In this document: in pieces, positions 17,261-25,960 of the stretch
Numbering within the stretch: the first letter of the stretch is position 1
Layout: every line of letters starts with the position of its first letter
Source: Bradyrhizobium tropiciagri
Lineage (GTDB): Bacteria; Pseudomonadota; Alphaproteobacteria; Rhizobiales; Xanthobacteraceae
Direction: 5' to 3'
Assembly (NCBI RefSeq): GCF_018130545.1
Contig: NZ_JAFCKF010000011.1
Coordinates: 148,694-212,693, forward strand
Length of the DNA stretch: 64,000 nt
Made by a program: the position numbers and the translations under genes
Notes under the pieces: model-generated
The model's database searches: none
What the model was told of the DNA's origin: nothing
The model's input: the letters and a program-made list of their open reading frames with translations, nothing else

Positions 17261-18105
17261 GCCAGATGCCGAAGCCGGACACCTCGGGACTGCGTGCGAA
17301 ATACCCCGGCGTGTTCGAGCGTCCCGCGTCGGCACGGCTGGCGCTGCCGGCGATGATCGTGGCGGCGCTCGCGATCTTCGTCTACGGCCTGGTCGATCTC
17401 GACTTCTCGCCGACCAAGCTGATCACGGGGATGAGCCAGCTCGGCTGGATCACCATGATGATGATCCCGCCGAATCCCGGCTCGTCGTTCCCGCTCTACA
17501 TGCAGGCGCTCGGCGAGACGCTGTCGATCGCACTGCTCGGCACCACGCTCGCAGCGCTATTCGCGCTCCCGGTCAGCCTGCTCGCCGCGCGCAACATCAT
17601 CCCGTCGAACCTGATCCGTTTTCCGGTGCGCCGCTTCCTGGATTCGATCCGCGGCGTCGATACGCTGATCTGGGCGCTGGTCTGGATCAATGTCGTCGGC
17701 CTCGGCCCGTTTGCTGGCGTGCTCGCGATCATGGTCTCCGACTTCGGTGCGTTCGGAAAGCTGTTCTCCGAGGCGATCGAGGCGGCCGACCGCAAGCAGG
17801 TCGAGGGTATCAGGGCATCCGGCGGCAACGCGCTGCATGAGATTCGTTTCGGGCTGCTGCCGCAGGTGCTGCCGGTGATCGCCGGACAGGTGCTCTATTT
17901 CATCGAGTCGAACACCCGTTCGGCCACCATCATCGGTATCGTCGGCGCCGGCGGCATCGGGCTGCAACTCGCCGAGCAGATCCGCGTGCTGGAATGGCAG
18001 AAGGTGTCGTTCCTGATCCTGATGATCCTGATCGCGGTCGCAGTGATCGATTTCATCTCGAGCAAGCTGCGGTTCGCGATCATCGGGCAAAGGGCGGTGG
18101 TGTAG
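17257..18105 (+). CDS. phnE: phosphonate ABC transporter permease 2
   Basis: A 282-residue second PhnE-type permease. The EAA-like loop VEGIRASGGNALHEIRFGLLPQVLPV and the following VGAGGIGLQLAEQIRV closely parallel permease 1, showing an ancient duplication. It starts with ATGA overlapping the upstream stop. No terminator is obvious in the 39 bp before the convergent Na/Pi symporter gene. Confidence 0.92.
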   Translation: MSQMPKPDTSGLRAKYPGVFERPASARLALPAMIVAALAIFVYGLVDLDFSPTKLITGMSQLGWITMMMIPPNPGSSFPLYMQALGETLSIALLGTTLAALFALPVSLLAARNIIPSNLIRFPVRRFLDSIRGVDTLIWALVWINVVGLGPFAGVLAIMVSDFGAFGKLFSEAIEAADRKQVEGIRASGGNALHEIRFGLLPQVLPVIAGQVLYFIESNTRSATIIGIVGAGGIGLQLAEQIRVLEWQKVSFLILMILIAVAVIDFISSKLRFAIIGQRAVV

Positions 18106-18144
18106 CTTACACGACTTGCGAGACAGCCGAGTTCTTGCACCGCG

Positions 18145-19851
18145 CTATGCGCTGCGACCGAGAAGGTGCACGGCAGAGCGCCAGGCATGATGCGCGAGCG
18201 CTTCGAGGCGCCGTACGGCTTCAACGCGAGCGATTGCGTCGTCCGCGCTCACCGCTCCGCTCGCCACTGAGCCGAGCGTTGTCTTGCGGTGGTGTCTCCG
18301 CACGTCGCCGAGTGCCTTCGCGGAGCGTTCCAGGTGCGCGAGGACCTGTTCGGTCGATGTTCGGGCGGCCGCGAATTCCTTCTCCGGGGTGGGTGACCGC
18401 GTCGGCGCAGTCTTCAGCTCGATTTCCGTTTCGCAATTGGACGTGTCGGGCACGACGGCGACTTCAGCCGCGAGCGAGGCCGCACTACGCATGGCTTCCA
18501 CGCACATTTCCACCGCGCGCATGTCCTGGGAGCCGCCGGGCGGCATCCCGAATTCGGTTTCCTCGCCGAGGATTTCGGCCAGCCGAGATGCGTGGTCGAG
18601 TGCATGCAGTGTGCTGGTGAGTCGCCGCTGCTCATCCTGCGATTCAGGAGGTCCGCTTACCTCCGATATGAACTCCTGCGCCTGGCGCAGGGCAGAGGCA
18701 GCTTCCGTCGCTGGCGCTGTAGTCAGTCTCGCCGGGACGGAGGCGTCTTGATTCACTGCTGACAGTGCGATCGCCAGTGATCCGCACATTGTTTCAAGCG
18801 CACGCGCGACTGTGCGTCGCACTGCTTCGACGGTTGCTATCGGAGTTGCAAGCGCTGCTGGATCCAGACACCGGGTTAGCGGTGAGCCGCGTTCGGGCAG
18901 GATGCGCTCGGCGAGCCGGGTAAAGCCATTGATCACAGGCAACAGCACCAGGACGCCGACGACGTTGTAGGCGGAGTGATAGGCGGCAAGCAGCGTGACG
19001 CCTGCAATGCTGTCTGAGGCGCGGACCAGAAGGGGAATAGTCACGGGGAAGAGCACCAGCGCAATAGCCGCCGCAATCAGCTTGAACAAGATGTACGCGA
19101 GGGCCAAGCGCTTGGCGGTGCTGCTCGCGCCGATTGCCGCCATGGCAGAACTGGTCGCCGTTCCGATGTTCTGCCCAATGATCAGTGCGCATGCCTGGTC
19201 CAGGCCGATGGCCCCCGCATAGTTTGCCGAGAGAGTCACTGCGATAGCCGCGGTCGATGATTGCATCACGGCGGTCATCACCAGTCCGACGACCGTCAGC
19301 ATCATCACCCCGTACAAGCCGGCCCGCCACGTGGTGCCGAGAACAGCCGGCAAGTCCGCCGGGTGCAACTGTTCGGCTAGTCCTCCCATGCCCTGCTGCA
19401 GGGTCGTGAGCGCGAACAGCACCAGCGCGAACCCCGCAAGGGCCGCTCCCGCTGCGGATAGACGGCCACGGCCCAACAGTTTGATCAGCGCGCCGACGAA
19501 AATCATCGGGAGCGACGCGGCCGTGAGGGATACGCGAACACCGATCAGCGCAACGAGCCAGCCGGTTCCCGTGGTTCCGACATTCGCGCCGAACACAAGC
19601 GCCAGCCCTTGCGGAAAGGTCAGCACGCCCGCGCTGACCAGACCGATGGTGGTCATGGTCGTTGCGCTGGACGATTGCACGATCAGGGTCACGATGGCGC
19701 CCCAGAGCGCACCGGATAGCGGGGTCGCCGCTGCCTTGCCGAGGACTGTCCGCAACTTCGAACCGGCGAGTCCCTTGAGGCCGGCGGTCATGACGCTCAT
19801 GCCGAGCAGGAACAGACCAACTCCACCGAGGACCGAAATCGCCGTCGACAT
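18145..19851 (-). CDS. Na+/phosphate cotransporter family protein with PhoU-like tail
   Basis: A 568-residue inner-membrane protein of the Na/Pi cotransporter (PNaS, NptA/YjbB-like) family. The two inverted substrate motifs are present: QSSSATT at 59-65 and QSSTAAI at 197-203, each within a bundle of hydrophobic helices over residues 1-320. Residues ~340-568 are helical and soluble, like the PhoU-type domain of YjbB. YjbB is known to export phosphate; others import it. The gene is convergent with phnE2. A link to phosphate released from phosphonates is plausible but not shown. Confidence 0.88.
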   Translation of the reverse strand: MSTAISVLGGVGLFLLGMSVMTAGLKGLAGSKLRTVLGKAAATPLSGALWGAIVTLIVQSSSATTMTTIGLVSAGVLTFPQGLALVFGANVGTTGTGWLVALIGVRVSLTAASLPMIFVGALIKLLGRGRLSAAGAALAGFALVLFALTTLQQGMGGLAEQLHPADLPAVLGTTWRAGLYGVMMLTVVGLVMTAVMQSSTAAIAVTLSANYAGAIGLDQACALIIGQNIGTATSSAMAAIGASSTAKRLALAYILFKLIAAAIALVLFPVTIPLLVRASDSIAGVTLLAAYHSAYNVVGVLVLLPVINGFTRLAERILPERGSPLTRCLDPAALATPIATVEAVRRTVARALETMCGSLAIALSAVNQDASVPARLTTAPATEAASALRQAQEFISEVSGPPESQDEQRRLTSTLHALDHASRLAEILGEETEFGMPPGGSQDMRAVEMCVEAMRSAASLAAEVAVVPDTSNCETEIELKTAPTRSPTPEKEFAAARTSTEQVLAHLERSAKALGDVRRHHRKTTLGSVASGAVSADDAIARVEAVRRLEALAHHAWRSAVHLLGRSA

Positions 19852-20265
19852 GCGTGCTCTCTTCGCAGTGCACCGACAACTGGACCAATCAAGCTAGAGC
19901 AGCGGCGGCTTGAAGTCAGCAAGAGATGGGAATTCGTCATCCGGCGGATCAAGCCGCGACTGGCAGTCGCGACCGCCCTGTCTGAATTCTGGTAACGCTG
20001 ACTGTTGCACGTTGGGCTTGCTGCGTATGGCAAGCAGTATCGGTCGAAGTCAGGAGGTCGCCGCAGACAAGCTCGCTGCGAGTCCTTGTTCGAGACACAT
20101 ACGACAATGCCGCTTACTCAATTGCACCGAGTGCGCGAAGCATCTCGGGATTGTGAACCTGCGAGTCTGATTAGCCGGCAAGAGACATTGGGGTCTGTGT
20201 TAAAATTTGGCTGCGCATCAAATGCGCAATCGGGGCGGCACTTTCAAGTCATCAGGGAGTGTTCA
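19852..20265. other. 414-bp intergenic region, no gene recognised
   Basis: The space lies between the divergent Na/Pi symporter and DUF1269 genes. It is visibly less GC-rich than its neighbours toward its right end. I see no RNA gene or strong palindrome. The A/T-rich stretch GTTAAAATTTGG near 20200 could contain a -10 region for the DUF1269 gene. Open frames crossing it show no coding character. Confidence 0.4.
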
Positions 20266-20766
20266 ATGTCAGATCTCGTTGCGATCGTGTATCCAACTGA
20301 AGTCAAAGCAGAGGAAGTGCGGCAGAAAATACTCAAGCTCCAGGGCGAGTATCTGATCACGATCAGCGATGCCGTGATCGCAGTCAAAACCGGAGACTCT
20401 GTAAAGCTCAATCAACTTGTGAACACCACGATGACCGGCGCCGCAAGTGGCAGCTTCTGGGGGCTGCTTTTGGGGATGGTCTTCCTGAATCCTCTTCTCG
20501 GCGTGGCTCTCGGAGCCGGCGCAGGCGCACTGAGCGGCGCGCTGACCGATTTCGGCATCAGAGACCAGTTCATGAAGGATCTCGCATCGAAGGTGAAATC
20601 GGGCGATGCCGTTCTATTCCTGCTGATCAAATCGATGACCTCAGACAAGGTTCTCAATGCGATCAAGGATGCGGGAGGGATCGTCCTGACGACCTCGCTC
20701 GATGAAAAGAAAGAGCAGCATCTGCGCGACACTCTCGCAGCCGCAACCCAGGCCAAGGCTGCCTAG
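20266..20766 (+). CDS. DUF1269 family membrane protein
   Basis: A 166-residue protein with the DUF1269 layout: an N-terminal soluble alpha/beta part (SDLVAIVYPTEVKAEEVRQKI), a central glycine-zipper hydrophobic segment (about 60-105, GLLLGMVFLNPLLGVALGAGAGALSG) and a C-terminal soluble part. Such proteins may be membrane-associated and stress-related; the molecular function is unknown. The ATG at 20266 follows CAGGGAGTG. Base composition is clearly less GC-rich than in the phn genes, suggesting a different history. Confidence 0.8.
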   Translation: MSDLVAIVYPTEVKAEEVRQKILKLQGEYLITISDAVIAVKTGDSVKLNQLVNTTMTGAASGSFWGLLLGMVFLNPLLGVALGAGAGALSGALTDFGIRDQFMKDLASKVKSGDAVLFLLIKSMTSDKVLNAIKDAGGIVLTTSLDEKKEQHLRDTLAAATQAKAA

Positions 20767-20959
20767 CGAGTGAGCCAAAGCCTGGCGCCAGCGCCAAAGC
20801 AGCGTCGCGATCGGCACTCGCTCAGTTTTGCTGGGGATCAGTGTCCAACGGCATTGGTCCCGAGGGCGGGATCGCCCGCGAAGGAGACCGGCTGCAGCCG
20901 TGCGGCTCCGCGGCAACCCAGGCGGTTTCCTTCTGCGCTGTCAAAGCCGGGAGAAAATC

Positions 20960-21334
20960 ATGCGTAAATTGCTTCTATGGGGGCTCACACTTGGGATTGC
21001 TTCGGCGGGGATTACGGCGACCAGCAGTCGTTCGCAGGCTGGCCTCATTGCGCCGCTGGCCCTGCGTCAGGCCGCCGACGAGCTTCGTCTCGCGGAAACC
21101 ATCCAGTTCACCTGGAGAGGCCAGCGCTACTGTTGGTACAGCAGGGGATGGCGTGGTGGTGGCTGGTATCGGTGTGGTTTTGGTTCAAGGCGCGGCATGG
21201 GTTGGGGTGGTCCGGCGGGATGGCACGGATGGCGACGGCCAAGCCACCGCCCGGTCACTCGGCCTCCGAGACCTGGTCGGCCGGGAATCGAGCGTCCGCG
21301 GCCACTCCCGCAACCGCTCCCCGGCAGGAGCTGA
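20960..21334 (+). CDS. small exported Gly/Arg/Trp-rich protein
   Basis: A 124-residue protein with a signal peptide (about 1-27, ending SRSQA before GLIAPLA). Its body is rich in W, G, R and P (RGQRYCWYSRGWRGGGWYRCGFG, then a Pro/Arg tail). Two cysteines could pair in the periplasm. Proteins of this style are common in Bradyrhizobium and have no known function. The start at 20960 has GGGAG upstream. It precedes the patatin gene by 60 bp and could be co-transcribed. Confidence 0.65.
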   Translation: MRKLLLWGLTLGIASAGITATSSRSQAGLIAPLALRQAADELRLAETIQFTWRGQRYCWYSRGWRGGGWYRCGFGSRRGMGWGGPAGWHGWRRPSHRPVTRPPRPGRPGIERPRPLPQPLPGRS

Positions 21335-21394
21335 GGGCTTCTTTGTCGGTCGTTCGCCGGCCGCGACGTGCTCGCACTCCAGTTGGAGCCCGCC

Positions 21395-22447
21395 ATGTCC
21401 TTGAAGGAGCCGCAAACAGGCGCGGGCCAGGCACGCGATCCCGTGCTTGTCGATCTCGCGCTGCAGGGCGGTGGATCGCACGGCGCTTTTACCTGGGGGG
21501 TGCTCGATCGCCTCATGGATGAGCCGTGGCTGCGCATCGAGGCGATATCGGGCACGTCGGCCGGCGCGATGAACGCCGTTGTGCTGGCGAGCGGTTTCAT
21601 GACCGACGGCCCCGCCGGCGCCAAGTCTGCATTGAGTGCCTTCTGGCGGCGGGTCGCCGACTCGGCGCGGTTCAGCCCTATCAGGCGAAGCCCTCTGGAC
21701 GTCATCCTTGGCCGCTGGACTCTTGATACGTCGCCCTTCTATCTCGCCTTCGATCTGGCGAGCCGCATGTTCTCGCCGTATGACCTGAATCTTGCCGGCA
21801 CAAACCCGTTGCAAGAGGTCCTCGCCGAGTCGGTCGATTTTCGACAGATCGCGAGCTCCCCGATCCGTTTGTTCGTGACGGCGACCAACGTTCATACCGG
21901 TCGCGGGCGTGTGTTTCGCAACGCCGAGCTTACACCCGACGTTCTGCTCGCTTCCGCCTGCTTGCCGACCATGTTCCGCGCGATAGAGATCGATGGCGAG
22001 CCCTATTGGGATGGCGGCTACTCCGGGAACCCGACGATCACGCCGCTCGTGCGCGAGTGCGACTCCCACGACACGCTTCTGGTTGCGGTCAACCCGGTCG
22101 AGCGACCCGGAACACCGCGCTCCGCGCGCGAGATCCTCGATCGGTTGAACGAGGTTGCATTCAACGCAACGCTGCTCAAGGAGTTGCGCATGATCGCGCT
22201 GCTGCGGCAGGTCGTGGACGCCGGGAGCTCCGAGGGACGCAAATGGGCCGACATGCGCATTCATCTTATCGCCAGCCAGGCTTTGGCCGAACTCGGCGTG
22301 TCGTCGAAGCTTAATGCCGAGTGGGATTTTCTCTGTATGCTGCGCGACGAAGGCCGTCGTGCCGCGGAGGCATTCCTCGCCGCGAACGACCAGAACATCG
22401 GCAAGCGCTCCTCGATAGACTTGGATTTGCTTTTGCAGCAGGTTTGA
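21395..22447 (+). CDS. patatin-like phospholipase
   Basis: A 350-residue patatin family lipid acyl hydrolase. The oxyanion loop GGGSHG is at 25-30, the nucleophile elbow GTSAG carries Ser55, and the catalytic Asp lies in WDGGYSGNP at about 206, giving the Ser-Asp dyad. No signal peptide or membrane helix is seen, so it probably acts in the cytoplasm or at the inner membrane surface. The ATG at 21395 has GGAG upstream. The GntP permease gene begins 4 bp after its stop, indicating co-transcription. Confidence 0.9.
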   Translation: MSLKEPQTGAGQARDPVLVDLALQGGGSHGAFTWGVLDRLMDEPWLRIEAISGTSAGAMNAVVLASGFMTDGPAGAKSALSAFWRRVADSARFSPIRRSPLDVILGRWTLDTSPFYLAFDLASRMFSPYDLNLAGTNPLQEVLAESVDFRQIASSPIRLFVTATNVHTGRGRVFRNAELTPDVLLASACLPTMFRAIEIDGEPYWDGGYSGNPTITPLVRECDSHDTLLVAVNPVERPGTPRSAREILDRLNEVAFNATLLKELRMIALLRQVVDAGSSEGRKWADMRIHLIASQALAELGVSSKLNAEWDFLCMLRDEGRRAAEAFLAANDQNIGKRSSIDLDLLLQQV

Positions 22448-22451
22448 CGCC

Positions 22452-23906
22452 ATGGGTCTCGTTGGAATCCTGGTCGCTCTTGGCCTGCTCATCTGGCTCT
22501 CGTTCCGCGGATGGAGCGTGCTGCTGCTGGCGCCGGCTGTCGCGATCGTCGCTGCGGCTTTTGCCGGCGAGCCTTTGCTCGCCCATTGGACGCAGACTTT
22601 CATGGGCGGCGCCGCGCAGTTCATCGCGCAATTCTTTCCGATATTTCTGCTCGGCGCGCTGTTCGGCAAGCTCATGGACGACAGCGGATCGGTCCACGCC
22701 ATCGCCCATTTCATGAGCACCAAGCTCGGGCCGCGTCGCGCGATTCTTGCTGTCGTGCTTGCTGGCGCGCTGGTCACCTATGGCGGGGTGAGCCTTTTCG
22801 TCGCCTTTTTCGTTTTGGCGCCGATGGCACGGGAGATGTTTCGCGTCGCCAACATCCCGCATCGGCTCATGCCGGCCACCATCGCCCTGGGCACCTCCAC
22901 ATTCACGATGTCGGCAGTGCCCGGAACGCCCGCGATTCAAAATACGATTCCGATGCCGTTCTTCGGAACCACGCCCTTTGCAGCGCCCGGATTGGGAATC
23001 GTCGCTGCGGCGATCATGCTCGCATTCGGGCTCTGGTGGCTCGGCCGCGCCGAGCGATCGGCACGCAAGGCCGGTGAAGGCTATGGCAACGACGAAGAGC
23101 TCGTCACCGGAGCGGTCGCTGATGACCAATTCATTCGCGAGCGCGCCACGTCGTCCCACGAGTTCGACCCGGCTGAAATAGCGCATGGCAAACGCGGCGA
23201 CGTGCCGCCACCGATCGCCACGGCGATCATCCCGCTCCTCGTGGTCGTGGGCGTGAACCTGCTCATGTCGCTCCTGATCCTGCCACGGCTCGATTTCTCG
23301 TTCCTCGCGCAGGAGCGCTGGGGCGGGACATCCCTTGCCGGCGTCGCCGGGGTGTGGTCGGTCGCAGTTGCTCTCGCCGCCGCCACGGCAACGCTCATCG
23401 CGCTCAACCGAACCCGTCTGACGGATCTGAGGGCGAGCATGGATGCCGGCGCAAACGCCTCGGTGCTCCCCATTTTCAGCGTCGCAAGCCTGGTGGGCTT
23501 TGGAGCCGTCGTCGCTGCGCTGCCGGCCTTTGCGTTGGTGCGCGGTTGGATGCTGTCGATCTCAGGCGGTCCACTCGTTTCTCTCGCCATCGCGACAAAC
23601 ATCCTTGCGGCTTTGACCGGCTCGGCCTCCGGCGGATTGACCATCGCGCTCGATGCCCTTGGCGAGACCTACCTGCAAATTGCGCAGGCGGCCCACGTCG
23701 ACCCGGCGCTCATGCACCGCATTGCCGTGATCGGCTCCGGTACCCTCGACAGCCTGCCGCACAACGGCGCCGTCGTGACGCTGCTCGCGGTGTGCGGCTC
23801 GACCCATCGCGAAAGCTACCTCGATATGGTGATGGCCAATATCGTTGGACCGATCATCGCCTTGGTCGTCGTTATCGCATTGGGCTCGGTACTCGGATCC
23901 TTTTAG
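22452..23906 (+). CDS. GntP family permease
   Basis: A 484-residue inner-membrane transporter with about 12 hydrophobic segments. Family features include FPIFLLGALFGKLMDDSGS, VTYGGVSLFVAFFVLAPMA and the C-terminal GTLDSLPHNGAVVTLLAVCGSTHRESYLDM, as in GntP/CitMHS-type carriers of gluconate or related hydroxy-acids. A cytoplasmic loop near 200-255 is charged. It directly follows the patatin gene; a lipid-derived acid as substrate would fit but is speculation. Confidence 0.87.
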   Translation: MGLVGILVALGLLIWLSFRGWSVLLLAPAVAIVAAAFAGEPLLAHWTQTFMGGAAQFIAQFFPIFLLGALFGKLMDDSGSVHAIAHFMSTKLGPRRAILAVVLAGALVTYGGVSLFVAFFVLAPMAREMFRVANIPHRLMPATIALGTSTFTMSAVPGTPAIQNTIPMPFFGTTPFAAPGLGIVAAAIMLAFGLWWLGRAERSARKAGEGYGNDEELVTGAVADDQFIRERATSSHEFDPAEIAHGKRGDVPPPIATAIIPLLVVVGVNLLMSLLILPRLDFSFLAQERWGGTSLAGVAGVWSVAVALAAATATLIALNRTRLTDLRASMDAGANASVLPIFSVASLVGFGAVVAALPAFALVRGWMLSISGGPLVSLAIATNILAALTGSASGGLTIALDALGETYLQIAQAAHVDPALMHRIAVIGSGTLDSLPHNGAVVTLLAVCGSTHRESYLDMVMANIVGPIIALVVVIALGSVLGSF

Positions 23907-24052
23907 CTGGCGCGCGCGGTGTGATGCCGCTAGCCAGCGACGACTGCTCAAGGTCAATGCGAGACCGCAACAGCAGCTCCCGCACGCTCTACGCCACAAG
24001 ACATCGGGCCTTGCAGGGCTCGGCCATCCAGTTCGGATTACAAAGGGGATCG

Positions 24053-24778
24053 TCAGCCGTTCTCGACCAGAAACTCCACGCGCTCGGCGGCGAAGCGCGA
24101 GCGCTTGGTCACCAGCGGCTGGTCCAGCATGTCGACATCGGTTGCATCGACCACCAGCACCGGCCGTCCCAGCGGCAGGTCGAGCCGCGCCGCATCGGTG
24201 GCATCGGCGATTGCCGCGGTGATCCGGGTCGAGGCGCGGTGGTAATCCTTGACGCCGTAGTGCCCGAGCAGCTTCGTCATCGAGTGCACGTTGGCGAACA
24301 CGTTGCCAGCATCGGGAAATCGTTCGGCCGACAGCCATGTGGTGGAGACGCAGATCGGTGTCCGGTCGGCAAGCCGCACCGCTTCGATCCGGATCAGCGG
24401 CGCACCGATCTTCAGGCCCAGCTCGCGCGCGATCTCGCGGTTGGCAGTATCCTCACCGGCCTCGATCAACTGGCCGCGCGGCTCGTGGCCGCCGGCGCCG
24501 ACGATCTCCGAGAATCGCGTGCGCGAGCGCAGCGGGTAGGCGAGGCGCTGCGCTTCGACATAGGTGCCGCTGCCGCGCTCGGCGCGCACCAATCCGCGCT
24601 CCGCCAATGCGGCGAGCGCCCGCCGTACGGTGTGGCGATTGACGCGGTAAGTCTCGGCGATCTCCATCTCGCCGGGCAGCTTTTCGCCCGCGGCAAAGCG
24701 GCCGTCAGCGATGCCGCGCTCGATGCCGTCGGCGACCTGCCGCCACAAGGCGACGCCGGAACTTTCCTGCATGCTCAT
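24053..24778 (-). CDS. phnF: GntR/HutC-family phosphonate regulator
   Basis: A 241-residue repressor of the GntR family, HutC subfamily. The N-terminal winged helix-turn-helix (about 10-75) includes KLPGEMEIAETYRVNRHTVRRALAALAERGLVRAERGSGTYVE. The rest is a UTRA ligand-binding domain. It is divergent from phnG, and a 32-bp palindrome lies between the two starts, so PhnF probably represses both itself and phnG-N until a phosphonate or related ligand binds. Confidence 0.9.
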   Translation of the reverse strand: MSMQESSGVALWRQVADGIERGIADGRFAAGEKLPGEMEIAETYRVNRHTVRRALAALAERGLVRAERGSGTYVEAQRLAYPLRSRTRFSEIVGAGGHEPRGQLIEAGEDTANREIARELGLKIGAPLIRIEAVRLADRTPICVSTTWLSAERFPDAGNVFANVHSMTKLLGHYGVKDYHRASTRITAAIADATDAARLDLPLGRPVLVVDATDVDMLDQPLVTKRSRFAAERVEFLVENG

Positions 24779-24805
24779 CGCGCGGTGATACCAGAAATCT
24801 TCGGT

Positions 24806-24823
24806 TTGTCACGAAACAGTCAT
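24806..24823 (+). promoter_or_regulatory. Pho-box-like site upstream of phnG
   Basis: TTGTCAC-GAAA-CAGTCAT at 24806-24823 has the 7-4-7 direct-repeat form of a PhoB site, 60 bp before the phnG start and just upstream of the PhnF palindrome. This would put the catabolic operon under both phosphate limitation and PhnF. Confidence 0.6.
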
Positions 24824-24834
24824 GGCGGTCCGCT

Positions 24835-24866
24835 ATCAAGTTGTCTAGTATCATAGACAACTTGAT
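24835..24866. promoter_or_regulatory. 32-bp palindrome, probable PhnF operator
   Basis: Perfect 13-bp arms ATCAAGTTGTCTA (24835-24847) and TAGACAACTTGAT (24854-24866) are separated by GTATCA. It sits between the divergent phnF and phnG starts. HutC-type regulators bind such palindromes with a GTCTA/TAGAC core. Its right end covers an in-frame ATG at 24865, which supports the later phnG start at 24883. Confidence 0.75.
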
Positions 24867-24882
24867 GCGAGCAAGGTTGCCA

Positions 24883-25344
24883 ATGAGTTCGATCGGATCA
24901 GACAGCAAACAGGCCCAGCGCAAGGCTGCGATGACGGTGCTGGCGCACGCCGCCGCTGCGGATATCGCCGGCAGGCTCGCGGCGATCGCGATGCCAAGCC
25001 ACGAGAACCTCCGCGAACCGGAAAACGGCCTTGTGATGGTGCGCGGCCGGATCGGTGGCGACGGCGCGCCGTTCAATCTCGGCGAGGCGACGGTGTCGCG
25101 TGCGGCGGTGCGGCTTGCGACCGGCGAGGTCGGCTTCGGCTACACGCTCGGCCGCGATGCGGAGAAGGCGCGGATGATCGCGCTGTGTGATGCCATGGTG
25201 CAATCGGCGGCGTTGTCCGGCGAGGTTGAAGCCAAGGTGATCGCGCCGCTGCGTGCCGCGATGAATGCCGAACGCGCCCGCAAGGCCGCAGAGACGGCGG
25301 CGACGCGGGTCGATTTCTACACGATGGTGCGCGGTGAGGGGTGA
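24883..25344 (+). CDS. phnG: C-P lyase core subunit PhnG
   Basis: A 153-residue PhnG, part of the PhnG2H2I2J2 core complex that makes ribose 1-phosphonate 5-triphosphate from ATP and phosphonate. Family stretches are seen: RKAAMTVLAHAAAADI, GEATVSRAAVRLATGEVGFGYTLGRDAEKARMIALCDAM. The ATG at 24883 has AAGG six bases upstream; an earlier in-frame ATG lies inside the operator and lacks a ribosome site. First gene of phnGHIJKLMN. Confidence 0.93.
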   Translation: MSSIGSDSKQAQRKAAMTVLAHAAAADIAGRLAAIAMPSHENLREPENGLVMVRGRIGGDGAPFNLGEATVSRAAVRLATGEVGFGYTLGRDAEKARMIALCDAMVQSAALSGEVEAKVIAPLRAAMNAERARKAAETAATRVDFYTMVRGEG

Positions 25345-25348
25345 TGCA

Positions 25349-25957
25349 ATGACGACGATTGCCGAAATGCCCGCAGGCTTTGCCGACAAGGTGCTGTCGG
25401 CGCAATCCACCTTCCGTTCCGTGATGGATGCGATGGCGCGCCCGGGCAGCGTGCAGCGCGTCGCCGCTGATGTCGGCACGCCCGCCGGCATGATGCGCGG
25501 CGCGGCCGCGATCGCGCTGACGCTGTTCGATCACGACACGCCGATCTGGCTCGACGGTGCGACGTCGGCGACGCCTGACGTCGCCCGCTGGCTGAAGTTT
25601 CACGCCAGCGCGCCGGTGGTCGGGGATTCCTCGATCGCGAGCTTCGCGCTGATCGGCGATGCGGCGAACCTGCCGACGCTGGAGCGTTTCGCGTTCGGCA
25701 GCAGCGAATATCCGGACCGCTCGACCACCCTGATCCTGCAGGTCGACAGCCTGACGCAGGGGCCGGCGTTCGAGCTGAAAGGGCCCGGGATCGACGGCAG
25801 CGCGGTGCTGCAGGCGATGATCAAGCCGCGCGATCTGTTCCAGCGGCTGGCAATCAACGAGGCCCTGTTCCCGCGCGGCATCGACGTCGTGCTGGTCCAT
25901 GATGATGCGATTGTCGCGATCCCGCGCACCACGCGGCTGATCGCAAGCGGAGTGTGA
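25349..25957 (+). CDS. phnH: C-P lyase core subunit PhnH
   Basis: A 202-residue PhnH, a subunit of the C-P lyase core complex. Recognisable parts are the N-terminal FRSVMDAMARPGSVQRV and the segment AFELKGPGIDGSAVLQ. The ATG at 25349 is 4 bp after the phnG stop. PhnH has a PLP-transferase-like fold without the cofactor lysine and helps assemble the core complex. Confidence 0.93.
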   Translation: MTTIAEMPAGFADKVLSAQSTFRSVMDAMARPGSVQRVAADVGTPAGMMRGAAAIALTLFDHDTPIWLDGATSATPDVARWLKFHASAPVVGDSSIASFALIGDAANLPTLERFAFGSSEYPDRSTTLILQVDSLTQGPAFELKGPGIDGSAVLQAMIKPRDLFQRLAINEALFPRGIDVVLVHDDAIVAIPRTTRLIASGV

Positions 25958-25960
25958 GCG

